DNA of 64,000 nt from Allostella sp. ATCC 35155 (GCA_006738865.1 AP019701.1:735001-799000), one strand, 5' to 3'. Positions 1-13,165 are shown, numbered from the stretch's first letter. Program-made: numbers and translations. Notes: generated from the letters alone by a model not told the origin.

Positions 1-730
1 GCAGCCACAGCAGGAAGGTGCCGTAGAGCTTGGGCTGCTGCATCAGGCGGTCGGCGGCGAGGATGCCGATGCGGCCGCGCCCGTCGGCCTCGACCTGCAG
101 CAGGTCGGCGACCTCCAGCATCGGCTCGCCGAAGAAGCGGTCCGCCCCCTGGGTCTCGAGCGCCAGCAGGGCGCGCTGGATGGCCCCGACGGATGCCGAC
201 GAGACGCTGCCGTAGCGCAGCGTCAGCGCCCGGGCATTGTCGGCGACGAAGACCAGCATCGCCCGCAGATCCTTGAGGTCGAGCAGCAGCAGCCCCTCGT
301 CGTCGGCGAGCTTGAAGGCGAGGTTGAGGACGCCGGTCTGGACCTCGTTCAGCCCCATGAGGCGCGCCAGCAGCAGCGGGCCGAGGTCGGAGATCGTCGC
401 CCGGACGGGGTGGCCCTTGCGCCCCTCCAGATCCCAGAAGACGACGGGGAAGCCGCGATGGTCGAGGCGGATGCCGAGCTGGGCCGCCCGTTCGTCGAGC
501 CGCGGCCGCGACTCGCCCGGCCGGGCGAGGCCGGCGAGGTCGCCCTTCACGTCGGCCAGGAACACGGGCACCCCGATGCGCGAGAAGCCTTCCGCCAGGA
601 TCTGCAGCGTCACCGTCTTGCCGGTGCCGGTGGCGCCGGCGACGAGGCCGTGGCGGTTGGCCAGCCGCGGCAGCAGCTCCAGCTCGACGCTTCCCGCCTT
701 GCCGACGAAGATCCCGTTGCCCGCCACCAT
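1..730 (-). CDS. HerA-like helicase/ATPase (DUF853 family), C-terminus outside window
   Basis: The gene reads leftward off the window, so only about 243 N-terminal residues are visible. The protein opens MVAGNGIFVGKAG, and a Walker A motif GATGTGKT follows near residues 33-40, then an ADVKGDLAGL stretch typical of the HerA/YjgR (DUF853) group of ring ATPases related to FtsK and HerA. These proteins are predicted DNA-translocating or helicase-like ATPases; the exact role of this group is not well defined. The next gene on the other strand starts 116 bp away, so the two are divergent. The Walker B and C-terminal parts cannot be checked here. The family call is firm and the function is not. Confidence 0.85.
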   Translation of the reverse strand, partial: MVAGNGIFVGKAGSVELELLPRLANRHGLVAGATGTGKTVTLQILAEGFSRIGVPVFLADVKGDLAGLARPGESRPRLDERAAQLGIRLDHRGFPVVFWDLEGRKGHPVRATISDLGPLLLARLMGLNEVQTGVLNLAFKLADDEGLLLLDLKDLRAMLVFVADNARALTLRYGSVSSASVGAIQRALLALETQGADRFFGEPMLEVADLLQVEADGRGRIGILAADRLMQQPKLYGTFLLWL

Positions 731-846
731 CGTTCCCCCTGCCGTGCCCCGCGCGACGCCAGCTAAGGAGGGTGCGGCGCCGCCGGTCAAGATCATGCTG
801 CGGGATGGGCTTGCGCCGGGCGGCCGGCCGCGCCAACTAGCGGCCC

Positions 847-1389
847 ATGCGATCCGCCGCCCCCTTCATCGCCGCCGCCGCGCTGGCCGCCCTCTTCGCC
901 GCCGCGCCCGCCGACGCCCAGCAGAAGGGCCGGGGAAAAGGAGCCCAGCCCGAGGCGACGCAGCGCTTCGAGGATTGGCGGCTCGGCTGCGAGCGACGTC
1001 CGGGAAGCGAGCGGGAAACCTGCTTCGTCGAGCAGCGCCTCAGCCCCAAGGACGATCCCGAGCGCCTGGCGATCGCCGTTGCGATCGGCTATTTCGCGCC
1101 CGACGGCAAGCCGGCGATGATCATGAAGCTGCCGCCGTCCGCCATCCAGGAGGCCGGCATCATCATTCGCGTCGACGAGCGGCCGGTGCGCGAGGTCGCG
1201 ATCCGCCATTGCGGCCCCGACAGCTGCGCGGTCATGGCGCTGCTCGACGACGTCATGCTGGGCGACCTGCGCGCCGGGCGCACCGCCGTCGTCGCCTATT
1301 CGCGCAAGGACAGCGAGGAGATCGCCCGGGTGCCGGTCTCGCTGCGCGGCCTGACCCGCGGCCTGGCCGCGCTGCGCAAGCGGGGGTGA
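847..1389 (+). CDS. Invasion associated locus B (IalB) family secreted protein
   Basis: A 180-residue protein with a clear Sec signal peptide (MRS, then an Ala/Leu-rich core, ending ADAQQ near residue 25). The mature part has the IalB pattern: an FEDWRLGCE motif, a Cys pair (ERETCFVEQ and IRHCGPDSC), and the alternating hydrophobic strands of this small beta-rich family. IalB proteins are periplasmic or outer-membrane associated and widespread in Alphaproteobacteria; the name comes from Bartonella erythrocyte invasion, but most members occur in non-pathogens and have no defined role. It is a single gene, divergent from the HerA-like gene and convergent with the enoyl-CoA hydratase. Confidence 0.82.
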   Translation: MRSAAPFIAAAALAALFAAAPADAQQKGRGKGAQPEATQRFEDWRLGCERRPGSERETCFVEQRLSPKDDPERLAIAVAIGYFAPDGKPAMIMKLPPSAIQEAGIIIRVDERPVREVAIRHCGPDSCAVMALLDDVMLGDLRAGRTAVVAYSRKDSEEIARVPVSLRGLTRGLAALRKRG

Positions 1390-1430
1390 GGCGCCGTCGC
1401 CGGCGCCGCACCCGCGCGTCGCGTCCGGCG

Positions 1431-2249
1431 TCAGACGCCCTTGAAGGCGGGCTTGCGCTTTTCCATGAAGGCCGTGCGGCCTTCCTTGTAGTCGGCGCTG
1501 TTGAAGCAGGCCTTGACCATCTGGTCGCACAGCTCGAGATCGACGTGGCCCGGAACCTTGCCGGCGATCTCCTCCACCTCGCGCTTCACCGCGAGGATGG
1601 TGAGCGGCGCGTTGGCGGCGATCGTCGCGCAATATTCGCGGACGTAGGTCTCGAGTTCGGCGGCCGGCACGACGCGGTTGACGAGGCCCATCTTCTCCGC
1701 CTCGGCGGCCGAGAAGGCGCGCGCGGTGAAGAAGATCTCCTTGGCGAAGGCCGGGCCGACGATCGAGACCAGCTTGTTGATGCCGCTGACGCGATATCCC
1801 AGGCCGAGCTTGGCGGCCGGGATGGCGAAGCGGCTGTCGTCCGAGCAGATGCGGATGTCGGTGTTGAGCGTGATGGCGACGCCGCCGCCGACGCACCAGC
1901 CGCGGATCATCGCGATCGTGGGCTTGGCGACATGGCGCAGCCGGTCGCTGCTGTTCTCGACGAAGCGCTCGTAGGCGGCGACCTGCTCGGGCGTGTTGCG
2001 CGCCTGCTCGAACTGGGAGATGTCGGCGCCGGACACGAAGGCCTGGTCGCCCGCGCCCTTCAGCACGATCACCCGGACCTGCGGATTGGCCTCGAACTCG
2101 TCGAGGATCTGAGGCAGCGCCTCCCACATGTCGGTCGACACGGCGTTGCGCCGCTCGGGCTTGTTGAAGGTGATCCAGCCGATCGCGCCATCGATCTCCG
2201 CGATCATGTGCTTGGTCAGCTCGGGCAGGCGCTGGACGTCGTCAGGCAT
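1431..2249 (-). CDS. Enoyl-CoA hydratase/isomerase family protein
   Basis: A crotonase-fold protein of 272 residues, the usual length. It shows IGWITFNKPERRNAVSTDMWEAL at the N-terminus (the first oxyanion-hole region), GAGDQAFVSGADISQFE, and IAMIRGWCVGGGVAITLNTDIRI, the second oxyanion-hole signature. Such enzymes hydrate trans-2-enoyl-CoA or do related CoA-ester chemistry in fatty-acid or amino-acid degradation; the substrate cannot be read from sequence. I chose the ATG at 2249 because AGAGG lies just upstream and family homology begins here; a longer in-frame start at 2333 would run into the divergent quinone oxidoreductase. The spacing of 77 bp suggests a shared divergent promoter region. 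Confidence 0.9.
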   Translation of the reverse strand: MPDDVQRLPELTKHMIAEIDGAIGWITFNKPERRNAVSTDMWEALPQILDEFEANPQVRVIVLKGAGDQAFVSGADISQFEQARNTPEQVAAYERFVENSSDRLRHVAKPTIAMIRGWCVGGGVAITLNTDIRICSDDSRFAIPAAKLGLGYRVSGINKLVSIVGPAFAKEIFFTARAFSAAEAEKMGLVNRVVPAAELETYVREYCATIAANAPLTILAVKREVEEIAGKVPGHVDLELCDQMVKACFNSADYKEGRTAFMEKRKPAFKGV

Positions 2250-2326
2250 GGGAAACCTCTGGCGGGCGGGCCGTCTGGAAGGGTGGACCATGCCCGTATA
2301 GCATGCCGCGCCGGGAGGGCCACCAG

Positions 2327-3313
2327 ATGACACGCGTCGTCCGCATCCACCGCCATGGCGGGCCGGAGGAACTGAAGCTCGAAGAGGAGGAGGTCGGGGC
2401 GCCGGCCCCGGGGCAGGCGCGGCTGCGCCACACCGCGATCGGCCTCAACTTCGTCGACATCTATCATCGCATCGGCCAGTTCGGCGCCGACCCGATGCCC
2501 TTCGTGCTGGGTGTCCAGGGCGTCGGCGTCGTCGATGCGCTGGGCGAGGGGGCCGGTGAGGGCGTGGGCGGTCTTTCGGTCGGCGACCGGGTCGCCTATG
2601 CCGGTGCGATGGGTGCCTATCGCGAGGCCCGCCTGATGCCGGCCGACCGGCTGATCCGCCTGCCCGCCGACGTCGAGGACGGGGTCGCGGCGGCCGGCCT
2701 GCTGCGCGGGCTGACCTCGCAGTATCTCGTGCGGCGCCTCTATCGCGTGCAGCCGGGCGATGCGGTTCTGGTCCATGCCGCGGCCGGCGGCGTCGGCCTC
2801 ATCCTCTGCCAGTGGGCGAAGCATCTCGGCGCGACGGTGATCGGCACCGTATCGACCGCCACCAAGGCCGAGATCGCGCGGGCCCATGGCTGCGACCACC
2901 CGGTCCTCTACGGGGAGGGGCGGGACTGGGTCGACGAGGTGCTGCGGCTGACGGGCGGCCGCGGCGTTCCGGTCGTCTATGACAGCGTCGGCCGCGACAC
3001 CTTCATGGGCTCGCTCGACTGCCTGCGCCCGATGGGCATGGCGATCAACTACGGCACCGCCTCGGGGCAGGTCGAACCCTTCCCGCTGCAGCGCCTGCAC
3101 AAGAAGTCGCTGATCGTCACCCGCCCCACGCTCGGCACCTGGATCGCCGACCGTGGCGACCTCGAGCGCGCGGCCGACGAGTTCCTCAACCTCGTGCGCG
3201 GCGGCATTATCCGGGTCGACGTCGCCCGCTGCTATCCCCTGGCCGAGGTCGCAGCCGCCCACCGCGAACTCGAAGGGCGACGCACGACCGGGGCGATGAT
3301 CCTCGTGCCATAG
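2327..3313 (+). CDS. Quinone oxidoreductase (zeta-crystallin-like MDR)
   Basis: 328 residues, medium-chain dehydrogenase/reductase fold without the zinc ligands. N-terminal GroES-like part (MTRVVRIHRHGGPEELKLEE, then TAIGLNFVDIYHRIGQF) and a Rossmann part with the AAAGGVGLILCQWAK nucleotide-binding motif near residue 150. These match NADPH:quinone reductases (Qor), which reduce quinones or enones with NADPH. The start at 2327 has GGGAGG upstream; an in-frame ATG at 2303 lacks a better site. The family call is firm, but quinone as the real substrate is inferred. Confidence 0.88.
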   Translation: MTRVVRIHRHGGPEELKLEEEEVGAPAPGQARLRHTAIGLNFVDIYHRIGQFGADPMPFVLGVQGVGVVDALGEGAGEGVGGLSVGDRVAYAGAMGAYREARLMPADRLIRLPADVEDGVAAAGLLRGLTSQYLVRRLYRVQPGDAVLVHAAAGGVGLILCQWAKHLGATVIGTVSTATKAEIARAHGCDHPVLYGEGRDWVDEVLRLTGGRGVPVVYDSVGRDTFMGSLDCLRPMGMAINYGTASGQVEPFPLQRLHKKSLIVTRPTLGTWIADRGDLERAADEFLNLVRGGIIRVDVARCYPLAEVAAAHRELEGRRTTGAMILVP

Positions 3314-3361
3314 CTCCAGGGTGCGACGCGTCCTCCCTCAGGGCGACGCGTCGCCGGCCCC

Positions 3362-4552
3362 TCAGATCGCGTTCTTCTCCCGCAGGGCCGCGATGTCGGC
3401 CGCGCCGTAGCCGAGGCCCTGGAGGATCGCGTCGGTGTCGGCGCCCTGCTCGGGCGTGGCCGAGCGCATGACCTGGGGCGTGCGCGACAGCTCGACCGCC
3501 TGGCCGACGACCTTCTGCGGACCGAGCACCGGATGGTCGACCGCGGCCGCCATCCCGAGATGCTCGACCTGCGGGTCGGCGAAGACCTCGTCGATCGAAT
3601 AGATTGGGCCGCTCGGCACGCCGGCCTCGTTCAGGAGGTCGATCCAGTGGCGGCTCGACTGCGTGCGGGTGATGGCGGCGATGGCGGCGTTCAGCGCCTT
3701 GCGGTTCTTCGAGCGCGCGGCACTGGTCGCATAGTCCGGGTCGCTCGCCAGCTCGGGCGCGCCGATCGCCTCGCAGAAGCGCTTGTAGATGCCGCCACCG
3801 GTGGCCGCGATGTTGATGTGGCCGTCCGCCGTCTCGAAGACGCCGGTCGGGATCGAGGTCGGATGGTCGTTGCCGGCCTGCTTGGGCACCTCGCCCGCCA
3901 TCAGCCAGCGCGCCGCCTGGAAGTCGAGCATGGCGATCTGGGCCTGGAGCAGGGACGACTTCACCCATTGCCCCTCGCCGGACACCTCGCGCTCCAGCAG
4001 CGCGACGAGGATGCCCATGGCGCAGAAGATGCCGGCCGTCAGGTCAGCCACGGGGATGCCGACCCGCACCGGGCCCTGGCCCGGCAGGCCGGTGATCGAC
4101 ATGAGCCCGCCCATGCCCTGGGCGATCTGGTCGAAGCCGGGGCGCTCGCGGTAGGGGCCGTCCTGGCCGAAGCCGGAGATCGAGCCGAGGATGATGCGCG
4201 GATTGATCGCCCGGAGCGTCTCGTAGTCGACGCCGAGCCGGAACTTGACGTCCGGCCGGTAGTTCTCGACCACCACGTCGGCCGTCTCGACCAGCTTCTT
4301 GAAGATCGCCAGCCCCTCCGGCGACTTCAGGTTCAGGGTCATCGACCGCTTGTTGCGGTGCAGGTTCTGGAAGTCGAAGCCGTGGCGCGGCCCGCCCAGC
4401 CCCTCGCCCTGGTCGAGGGCCGGCGGCGATTCGATCTTGATGACGTCGGCGCCCCAGTCGGCGAGCTGGCGCACCGCCGTCGGGCCGGCGCGGACGCGGG
4501 TCAGGTCGAGAACCTTGAAGCGGGCGAGCGGGAGGGCGGCTTGGGCGGTCAT
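3362..4552 (-). CDS. CaiB/BaiF family CoA-transferase (class III)
   Basis: 396 residues, full length for a class III CoA-transferase. The opening KVLDLTRVRAGPTAVRQLADWGADVIKIE is the family signature; RNKRSMTLNLKSPEG and the catalytic-Asp region ERPGFDQIAQGMGGLM (Asp near 169) are present. These enzymes move CoA between carboxylic acids (formyl-CoA:oxalate, carnitine, succinyl-CoA:mesaconate and similar). The substrate cannot be assigned. It is convergent with the quinone oxidoreductase and downstream, on the same strand, of the iron-type ABC genes, 70 bp from the permease stop. A second family member lies at 30172-31380. Confidence 0.9.
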   Translation of the reverse strand: MTAQAALPLARFKVLDLTRVRAGPTAVRQLADWGADVIKIESPPALDQGEGLGGPRHGFDFQNLHRNKRSMTLNLKSPEGLAIFKKLVETADVVVENYRPDVKFRLGVDYETLRAINPRIILGSISGFGQDGPYRERPGFDQIAQGMGGLMSITGLPGQGPVRVGIPVADLTAGIFCAMGILVALLEREVSGEGQWVKSSLLQAQIAMLDFQAARWLMAGEVPKQAGNDHPTSIPTGVFETADGHINIAATGGGIYKRFCEAIGAPELASDPDYATSAARSKNRKALNAAIAAITRTQSSRHWIDLLNEAGVPSGPIYSIDEVFADPQVEHLGMAAAVDHPVLGPQKVVGQAVELSRTPQVMRSATPEQGADTDAILQGLGYGAADIAALREKNAI

Positions 4553-4622
4553 TCTGCCTCTCGGGGGAACGGACGAAGCGGGATCGGGCGAGCTTAGCGG
4601 AGTGTCGGGGTGGCGGAAGCCC

Positions 4623-6383
4623 CTAATCGCTGCCGCCGCGCCGCAGCATGAAGTCCCGCCCGACGATGCGATAGCCGACGGCGACGATGAGGATGGTGGC
4701 GCCCAGCAAGAGCCAGCCGAGCGCCGCCAGTCGCTCGAAATTGCCCTCCTCGGAGAGGTCGAACAGCATCACCGCCATGGTCCGGGTGTCGGGGCCGTAG
4801 AGGAAGATGGCGGCCGACAGCTCGCGGGTCGCGGGGATGAAGACCAGCAGCCAGGCGCCGATCAGCCCGCTCTTCAGGAGCGGCGCGACGACCCGGCGCA
4901 CGGCGGTCAGCCGGCTGCCGCCGAGGATGCGCACGGCATCCTCCATCTCGGGGTTGATCGAGCGGATCGCGGCCGAGGCGTTGGCGAAGGCGATCGGCAG
5001 GAAGCGCGTGGTGAAGGCGAGGATGAGGATCCAGGCGGTGCCGTAGAGCGACAGCGGCGGCGGCGCATAGGCGGCATAGAAACCGATCGCCAGCACGATG
5101 CCGGGAATGACGAAGGGCGCCATGCACAGGAAGGAGAGGACGCCGCCGAACGGAATCAGGCGCCGCTGCACGATGTAGGCGATGGCGAGCGCCAGCCCGA
5201 TCGCGATGAAGGCGGTGGCGGCCGCATAGACGAAGCTGTTGACGACCGACTGCCGGGCGGTCGCGTGCTCGAACAGCAGGAAGTGGAAGTTCCCGAGCGT
5301 CAGGTTGTCGAAGCTGAAGCCGCGGCCCCAGGCCTTGGCGAAGGCCGCCTGGCCGAGGATCAGGTAGGGCAGGAGCACGGCCAGCGTCAGCACCAGCAAC
5401 GCATAGCCGAAGAGCGCCCAGCGCCAGGGGCCGAGCGCCAGCGGGCGCCGCTCGCCGCCCTTGCCGGTGAGGGCGACGAAGCCACGCCCGCGGATGATCC
5501 GCTGCTGCACCCAGAAGAGCGCGATCGTGACCAGCAGCAGCGGCATGGCGAAGGCGGCCGCCACCTCGACGCGGGCGGGGTGCGAGAAGAACTGCCAGAG
5601 CTGGGTCGTCACGACGTTGAAGCGGGCGGGGAGCGCGATCAGCGCCGGCGAGCCGAACAGCGCGATCGCCTCGAGGAAGGTGATGATGACGCCGCCGAGG
5701 ATCGCCGGCAGGACCAGCGGCAGGGTGATCCGGAAGGTGGTCCGCCACTTGCCGGCGCCGAGGATGCTGGCGGCGTCCTCCATCTCCGAGGAGACGAGGT
5801 CGAGGGCGGCGCTGACGAAGATGAAGAGGTAGGGGAAGGAGTAGAGCGCGATGATGAGCGTCAGGCCGGGGAAGCTGTAGATGTCGAAGAGGGGGGCCTC
5901 GGCGCCCGTCAGCCAGCGCCAGCTGCGGTTGATCCAGCCGGCGTTGGGGCCGGCGAGCAGGATCCAGCCGATGGCGCCGAGATAGGGCGGCGTGATGAAG
6001 GCGCCCAGGACGAGCAGGCGGACCAGGCCCTTGCCCGGCATGTCGGTGCGCGACACGCCCCAGGCCAGCGGCACCGCCAGGACGAGGCAGAGCATCGACA
6101 CCGCCCCACCCAGCAGCAGCGAGTTCCAGAGGGCCTCGACATACCGGGCGCGGCCATAGGCCGCCGCATAGTTCGCCAGCGTGAAGGCGCCCGTATCCTT
6201 CTCCAAGAAACTGGTCAGGACGAGGCGGAAGAGCGGGTTGACGACGAGGAAGACGAGGATGGCGGCGAGCCCGAGCCACACCAGGAGGGTCGGGTCGAAG
6301 TTGCGCAGGCGCACGCGCCAGGACGCGCGCCGGGCACCCGGCCCCGGCCCGGAATTGTGGCCCGTCACGGCTCCGTCGACCAT
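4623..6383 (-). CDS. ABC transporter permease, iron(III)/thiamine type with two MetI domains
   Basis: 586 residues with about twelve membrane segments in two halves, each with an EAA-like loop ([22 protein letters not shown] in the first half and [22 protein letters not shown] in the second). This double-permease form is typical of FbpB/AfuB/ThiP-like importers. It lies 32 bp downstream of the substrate-binding protein, so the two form an operon. No ATPase subunit gene lies beside them: the next gene on this strand is a CoA-transferase. The ATPase must be supplied from elsewhere if the importer works. Ferric iron is the commonest substrate of this subfamily, but that is inference. Confidence 0.88.
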   Translation of the reverse strand: MVDGAVTGHNSGPGPGARRASWRVRLRNFDPTLLVWLGLAAILVFLVVNPLFRLVLTSFLEKDTGAFTLANYAAAYGRARYVEALWNSLLLGGAVSMLCLVLAVPLAWGVSRTDMPGKGLVRLLVLGAFITPPYLGAIGWILLAGPNAGWINRSWRWLTGAEAPLFDIYSFPGLTLIIALYSFPYLFIFVSAALDLVSSEMEDAASILGAGKWRTTFRITLPLVLPAILGGVIITFLEAIALFGSPALIALPARFNVVTTQLWQFFSHPARVEVAAAFAMPLLLVTIALFWVQQRIIRGRGFVALTGKGGERRPLALGPWRWALFGYALLVLTLAVLLPYLILGQAAFAKAWGRGFSFDNLTLGNFHFLLFEHATARQSVVNSFVYAAATAFIAIGLALAIAYIVQRRLIPFGGVLSFLCMAPFVIPGIVLAIGFYAAYAPPPLSLYGTAWILILAFTTRFLPIAFANASAAIRSINPEMEDAVRILGGSRLTAVRRVVAPLLKSGLIGAWLLVFIPATRELSAAIFLYGPDTRTMAVMLFDLSEEGNFERLAALGWLLLGATILIVAVGYRIVGRDFMLRRGGSD

Positions 6384-6415
6384 CGCCGGCTGCCCGGCGC
6401 CGGATCAGCGCGCCG

Positions 6416-7447
6416 TCAGCCGCCGAAGAGATCCCGCCATTTCTCGATCACCTTCGGAATGCCCGCGGACACCTCGGCGTCGGTCGGGCGGATCACCTTG
6501 AACTCGGTGAAGGGCTTGGCGCCCGGCAGCGGCTTGACCTCGGGCCGCAGGCTCTCCTGCCGGTTCTTGACCGCGACCTGGGCATGCTCGACGTCCATCA
6601 GGAATTCCATGAAGAGCTTGGCTGCGTTCGGTTTGGCCGTGTTCTTCATGATCGCCGACGGCGAGATCATCAGCAGCGACCCGTCGGTCGGGTAGATGAC
6701 GCCGACCGGGTTGCCGCGGTCGGCGCTTTCCAGGGTGGTCGCGGTCGGCCCGAAGGAGACGAGGCGCTCGCCGGCGTTCAGCATGGTGACGGTGTCGTTG
6801 ATCGAGCGCCCGATCTGGGGCCGGTTCTTCTCCAGCTTCTCGAAGAAGGACCAGCCGTAAAGCTTCTCCATCGTCACGACCCAGGTGCCGACATAGCCCG
6901 AGAAGGCGGGATGGCCGGTCGCGACCTTGTTGCGCCACTTGGGATCGAGCAGGTCGGTCCAGTTCTTCGGCAGCTCCTCCGGCTTCAGCCGGTCGGTGCG
7001 GTAGCCGATGACGATGAGGCCGGCCGCGGTCGGATAGTAGACGCCGTCCGGCTCGAAATTCCGGAAGGGCTCGGCCACCTTGTCCGCGTTCTCGGGCTTG
7101 TAGGCCATGAGCAGGCCCTTCTTCTTCAGCTCGATGTAGTGGCCGATGTCGGTCGAGCTGAAGACGTCGCACTTGGCGACGCCGGCGGAGATGTCCTGGT
7201 TGAGGCGCTGATAGGCGACCTGCGCCGTGGTGCGGACCACGTTCACCTTGATGCCGGGATATTTCTTCTCGAAGGCGCGGCCGGTCTCCTCGGCCTGCTG
7301 CGTCGTGTAGTGGGCGACGTACCAGGTCAGCTCGCCGTCCTTCTTGGCCGCTTCGTAGAGCTTGGCGAGGTCCGCCAGGGCGGGGGCGGCGAGCGTCGTG
7401 GCCACGGCCGCGACGGCGAGGCCGAGCAGACTCCTGCGATCGATCAT
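6416..7447 (-). CDS. ABC transporter substrate-binding protein (FbpA/FutA-like, extracellular family 1)
   Basis: 343 residues with an N-terminal export signal that has a twin arginine ([14 protein letters not shown], cleavage after APALA near residue 25), so Tat export is possible. The body follows the iron-type binding proteins: [30 protein letters not shown], then [12 protein letters not shown] and [31 protein letters not shown]. These periplasmic proteins deliver Fe(III), or sometimes other anions or organics, to a two-domain permease, here the gene just downstream. Two-lobed FbpA proteins often use paired tyrosines; I could not place them without an alignment, so the ligand is unconfirmed. 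Confidence 0.87.
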   Translation of the reverse strand: MIDRRSLLGLAVAAVATTLAAPALADLAKLYEAAKKDGELTWYVAHYTTQQAEETGRAFEKKYPGIKVNVVRTTAQVAYQRLNQDISAGVAKCDVFSSTDIGHYIELKKKGLLMAYKPENADKVAEPFRNFEPDGVYYPTAAGLIVIGYRTDRLKPEELPKNWTDLLDPKWRNKVATGHPAFSGYVGTWVVTMEKLYGWSFFEKLEKNRPQIGRSINDTVTMLNAGERLVSFGPTATTLESADRGNPVGVIYPTDGSLLMISPSAIMKNTAKPNAAKLFMEFLMDVEHAQVAVKNRQESLRPEVKPLPGAKPFTEFKVIRPTDAEVSAGIPKVIEKWRDLFGG

Positions 7448-7681
7448 TCTCGACTTCCTCCCCTGTCGGGCGCGCGATCCGTGTCGACGGTGCCGGATCG
7501 GCCCCCATTGATTGCCGCGACTCTAGGCCGCGCGGCCGGGCCTTGCCAATATGGCGTGGCGACCAGTTCTTGCCGATCTGGCGGATTTACCGTCCCCGGA
7601 CTTTATGATATCGCACCGCCCGCGGCGGGGTGTTTCCCGCCCGCCTTGTTCGTTCGCTCCGCGAAAGGAGTGCCATTCACC

Positions 7682-7885
7682 GTGCAAGTACTCGTCCGCG
7701 ACAACAACGTCGAGCAGGCCCTGCGTGCGCTCAAGAAGAAGCTGCAGCGCGAGGGCGTCTTCCGCGAAATGAAGATGCGCCGGAACTTCGAGAAGCCGTC
7801 GGAGCGCCGCGCGCGCGAGCAGGCCGAGGCGGTGCGCCGCTATCGCAAGCTGCTGCGCAAGCGGATGGACCGCGAGGGCTACTGA
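7682..7885 (+). CDS. rpsU: 30S ribosomal protein S21
   Basis: 67 residues. The protein ([20 protein letters not shown], then a Lys/Arg-rich helical tail ending RMDREGY) is the S21 family from end to end. S21 binds the 30S platform near the anti-Shine-Dalgarno region of 16S rRNA. The start is a GTG at 7682 with AAAGGAG eleven bases upstream; an in-frame GTG at 7670 overlaps that site and is rejected. A -10-like TATGAT lies at 7604-7609, but I could not find a well-spaced -35. The gene is monocistronic and convergent with greA. Confidence 0.95.
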   Translation: MQVLVRDNNVEQALRALKKKLQREGVFREMKMRRNFEKPSERRAREQAEAVRRYRKLLRKRMDREGY

Positions 7886-7907
7886 CCGCGGCGCGGCACG
7901 ACGAAAA

Positions 7908-7939
7908 AGGGCGCCCCCTCCTGCCGGAGGCGGCGCCCT
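7908..7939 (-). terminator. Intrinsic terminator of greA
   Basis: Perfect 8-bp outer stem (AGGGCGCC at 7908-7915 with GGCGCCCT at 7932-7939) and an inner CCTCC/GGAGG stem. Read on the minus strand the hairpin is followed directly by TTTTT (7908-7904), so it terminates greA. On the plus strand there is no T run after it, so it would serve rpsU only weakly. Confidence 0.75.
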
Positions 7940-7964
7940 CTGCGCGTCGGAGATCCGGCCGCGT

Positions 7965-8438
7965 CTAGCGGAACTCGACCTTGATGATCTCGTAGGACTT
8001 GGCGCCGCGCGGCGTCGCCACTTCCACGGACTCGCCCGTCTGCTTGCCGATCAGGGCGCGGGCGAGCGGCGAGGTGACCGACAGGCGCTGGGCCTTGATG
8101 TCGGCCTCGTCCTCGCCGACGATCTGGTAGCTCGTCTCCTCGTCGGTATCCTCGTCGGCCAGCGTCACCGTCGCGCCGAACTTCACGACGTCGCCGGACA
8201 GCTTCGAGACGTCGATCACCTCGGCGCGGGCGATCTTGTCTTCCAACTCCGCGAGCCGCCCCTCGATGAAGCTCTGGCGCTCGCGCGCGGCGTGGTACTC
8301 GGCATTTTCCGAAAGGTCGCCGTGCTCGCGCGCCTCGGCGATCGCCCGGATCACCTCCGGCCGGTCCACCGACTTCAGACGCTTCATCTCTTCGACCAGA
8401 CTCTCGTAACCGCCGGCCGTCATCGGGACTTTGCTCAT
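7965..8438 (-). CDS. greA: Transcription elongation factor GreA
   Basis: 157 residues, standard GreA length. N-terminal coiled coil ([18 protein letters not shown], then [37 protein letters not shown], which carries the two acidic tip residues that reach the polymerase active site) and C-terminal FKBP-like domain ([18 protein letters not shown]). GreA stimulates transcript cleavage in backtracked RNA polymerase. The start at 8438 was chosen by homology; the open frame goes on upstream to 8594 but is not conserved. It lies downstream of carB on the same strand, with a hairpin between the two. Confidence 0.95.
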   Translation of the reverse strand: MSKVPMTAGGYESLVEEMKRLKSVDRPEVIRAIAEAREHGDLSENAEYHAARERQSFIEGRLAELEDKIARAEVIDVSKLSGDVVKFGATVTLADEDTDEETSYQIVGEDEADIKAQRLSVTSPLARALIGKQTGESVEVATPRGAKSYEIIKVEFR

Positions 8439-8522
8439 GCGTACCGTTCCGTAGGAGATTTCACGGACAGGAACAGCGTTCCCACGGGAGAAGTTGCCCG
8501 GGAGGACACGAAGAAACGAGGG

Positions 8523-8546
8523 CGCCCGGCCGTTGCCGGCCGGGCG
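8523..8546 (-). terminator. Hairpin after carB, probable terminator
   Basis: A 9-bp GC-only stem (8523-8531 with 8538-8546) with a 6-base loop lies just past the carB stop. On the minus strand it is followed by a T-rich stretch (CTCGTTTCTTCG). The uridine tract is broken, so some read-through into greA is possible. Confidence 0.5.
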
Positions 8547-8550
8547 TTCC

Positions 8551-11805
<3,255 letters not shown>

Positions 11806-11812
11806 GGTCTGA

Positions 11813-12991
11813 TTACCCGCGCTTCTCGTCCATCAGGCGGACGAACCGCCGGAAGAGGTAGTGGCTGTCCTGCGGCCCGGGCGACGCCTCGGGATGGTAC
11901 TGGACCGAGAATATCGGCTTGTCCTTCACGCGGATGCCCTGGTTGGTGCCGTCGAAGAGCGAGACGTGGCTTTCCTCGACGCCGTCGGGCAGCGTCTCGG
12001 AGACGACGCAGAAGCCGTGGTTCTGGCTGGTGATCTCGACCTTGCCGGTGTCCAGCGCCTTGACCGGATGGTTGGCGCCGCGGTGACCGATCGCCATCTT
12101 GCGCGTCTCGCCCCCCAGCGCCAGCGCCAGCAGCTGATGGCCGAGGCAGATGCCGAAGATCGGCTTGCCGGTCGCGACCAGCGTCTTCAGGGTCGGGATG
12201 GCATAGGTGCCGGTCGCCGCGGGATCGCCCGGGCCGTTCGACAGGAAGATCCCGTCCGGCTCGTGCCGCAGGATGTCCTCGGCGGTCGCGGTCGCCGGCA
12301 CCACGGTCACCGCGCAGCCCTCCGAGGCGAGCGAGCGCAGGATGTTGCGCTTGGCGCCATAATCGACGGCGACGACGTGGCGCAGCGGATTCTCCTGCCG
12401 GCCATAGCCCTGGCCGAAGACGTAGCGCGTCTCGTCCCACTGATAGGTCTGGCGGCAGGTGACGTCGAGGGCGAGGTCCATGCCCTCCAGGCCCGGCCAG
12501 GCGCGCGCCTCCTCCAGGAGGGCGGGGATGTCGAACTTGCCCGACGGGTCGTGGGCGATGACGCCGGTCGGCGGTCCGCCGTCGCGGATGCGGCGGGTGA
12601 CGCGGCGGGTGTCGACGCCGCTGATGCCCGGCAAGTCGTTCTGCTTCAGCCAGGCGTCGAGATGGCGCGTCGCGCGCCAGTTCGACGGCTCGGTGATGTC
12701 GGCGCGCAGGACGAGGCCCCGGGCGGCCGGCACCACCGTCTCGATGTCCTCGGGGTTGGTGCCGACATTGCCGATATGCGGGAAGGTGAAGGTGATGATC
12801 TGCCCGGCATAGGACGGGTCGGTCAGGATCTCCTGATATCCCGTCAGCGAGGTGTTGAAGCAGACCTCGCCCACCGTACGTCGCTCCGCCCCCAGGCCGC
12901 GTCCCCAGAAGACGTTCCCATCGGCCAGGACCAGGACGGCGGTCGCGCCGGGTGGGGGCCGGGTGTCGGGGAGGGGGGCCGTCGACGGCAT
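11813..12991 (-). CDS. carA: Carbamoyl-phosphate synthase small (glutaminase) subunit
   Basis: 392 residues. The N-terminal CarA domain ([43 protein letters not shown]) is followed by a class I glutamine amidotransferase domain with the nucleophile in [15 protein letters not shown] and the His/Glu pair in [11 protein letters not shown]. It hydrolyses glutamine and channels ammonia to CarB. A GGAG ribosome-binding site lies 8 bases before the ATG at 12991. A good promoter lies at 13130-13158. A transposable element ends about 180 bp upstream, just beyond that promoter. Confidence 0.97.
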   Translation of the reverse strand: MPSTAPLPDTRPPPGATAVLVLADGNVFWGRGLGAERRTVGEVCFNTSLTGYQEILTDPSYAGQIITFTFPHIGNVGTNPEDIETVVPAARGLVLRADITEPSNWRATRHLDAWLKQNDLPGISGVDTRRVTRRIRDGGPPTGVIAHDPSGKFDIPALLEEARAWPGLEGMDLALDVTCRQTYQWDETRYVFGQGYGRQENPLRHVVAVDYGAKRNILRSLASEGCAVTVVPATATAEDILRHEPDGIFLSNGPGDPAATGTYAIPTLKTLVATGKPIFGICLGHQLLALALGGETRKMAIGHRGANHPVKALDTGKVEITSQNHGFCVVSETLPDGVEESHVSLFDGTNQGIRVKDKPIFSVQYHPEASPGPQDSHYLFRRFVRLMDEKRG

Positions 12992-13129
12992 CGGGGGCTC
13001 CTTCAGGCTGGCGTCGGCGCACGACCTTGCGGGCGCGCGAATACGGCCCCTCGGGCATGAGTCCGTGGGGCCGGGCTGGTCTGGTTCCGCCGGTCAGGCG
13101 CGGCTGGCGATTGCGTGGGAACCGGCGGG

Positions 13130-13158
13130 TACTTAGAGAATGGCCCCGGCCGCGTCAA
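13130..13158 (-). promoter_or_regulatory. Candidate sigma-70 promoter of carAB
   Basis: On the minus strand TTGACG (13158-13153), a 17-base spacer and TAAGTA (13135-13130) lead toward carA. The -35 box is near consensus and the spacing ideal; the -10 box is a weak match. The inserted element begins only 8 bp upstream of the -35 (target duplication at 13166-13173), so the core promoter is intact but its upstream context has been replaced. Confidence 0.5.
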
Positions 13159-13165
13159 GGCAGGG

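Noticed and set aside
4299-6695. 800-codon plus-strand frame over the ABC permease with highly repetitive Glu/Arg/Gln content
   Set aside because: Composition is typical of an antisense frame of a membrane protein gene; the permease frame has clear membrane segments and EAA motifs.
7570-7609. sigma-70 promoter before rpsU using TTGCCG and TATGAT
   Set aside because: The -10 box is good but the spacer would be 28 bases; no better -35 was found, so no promoter feature is given.
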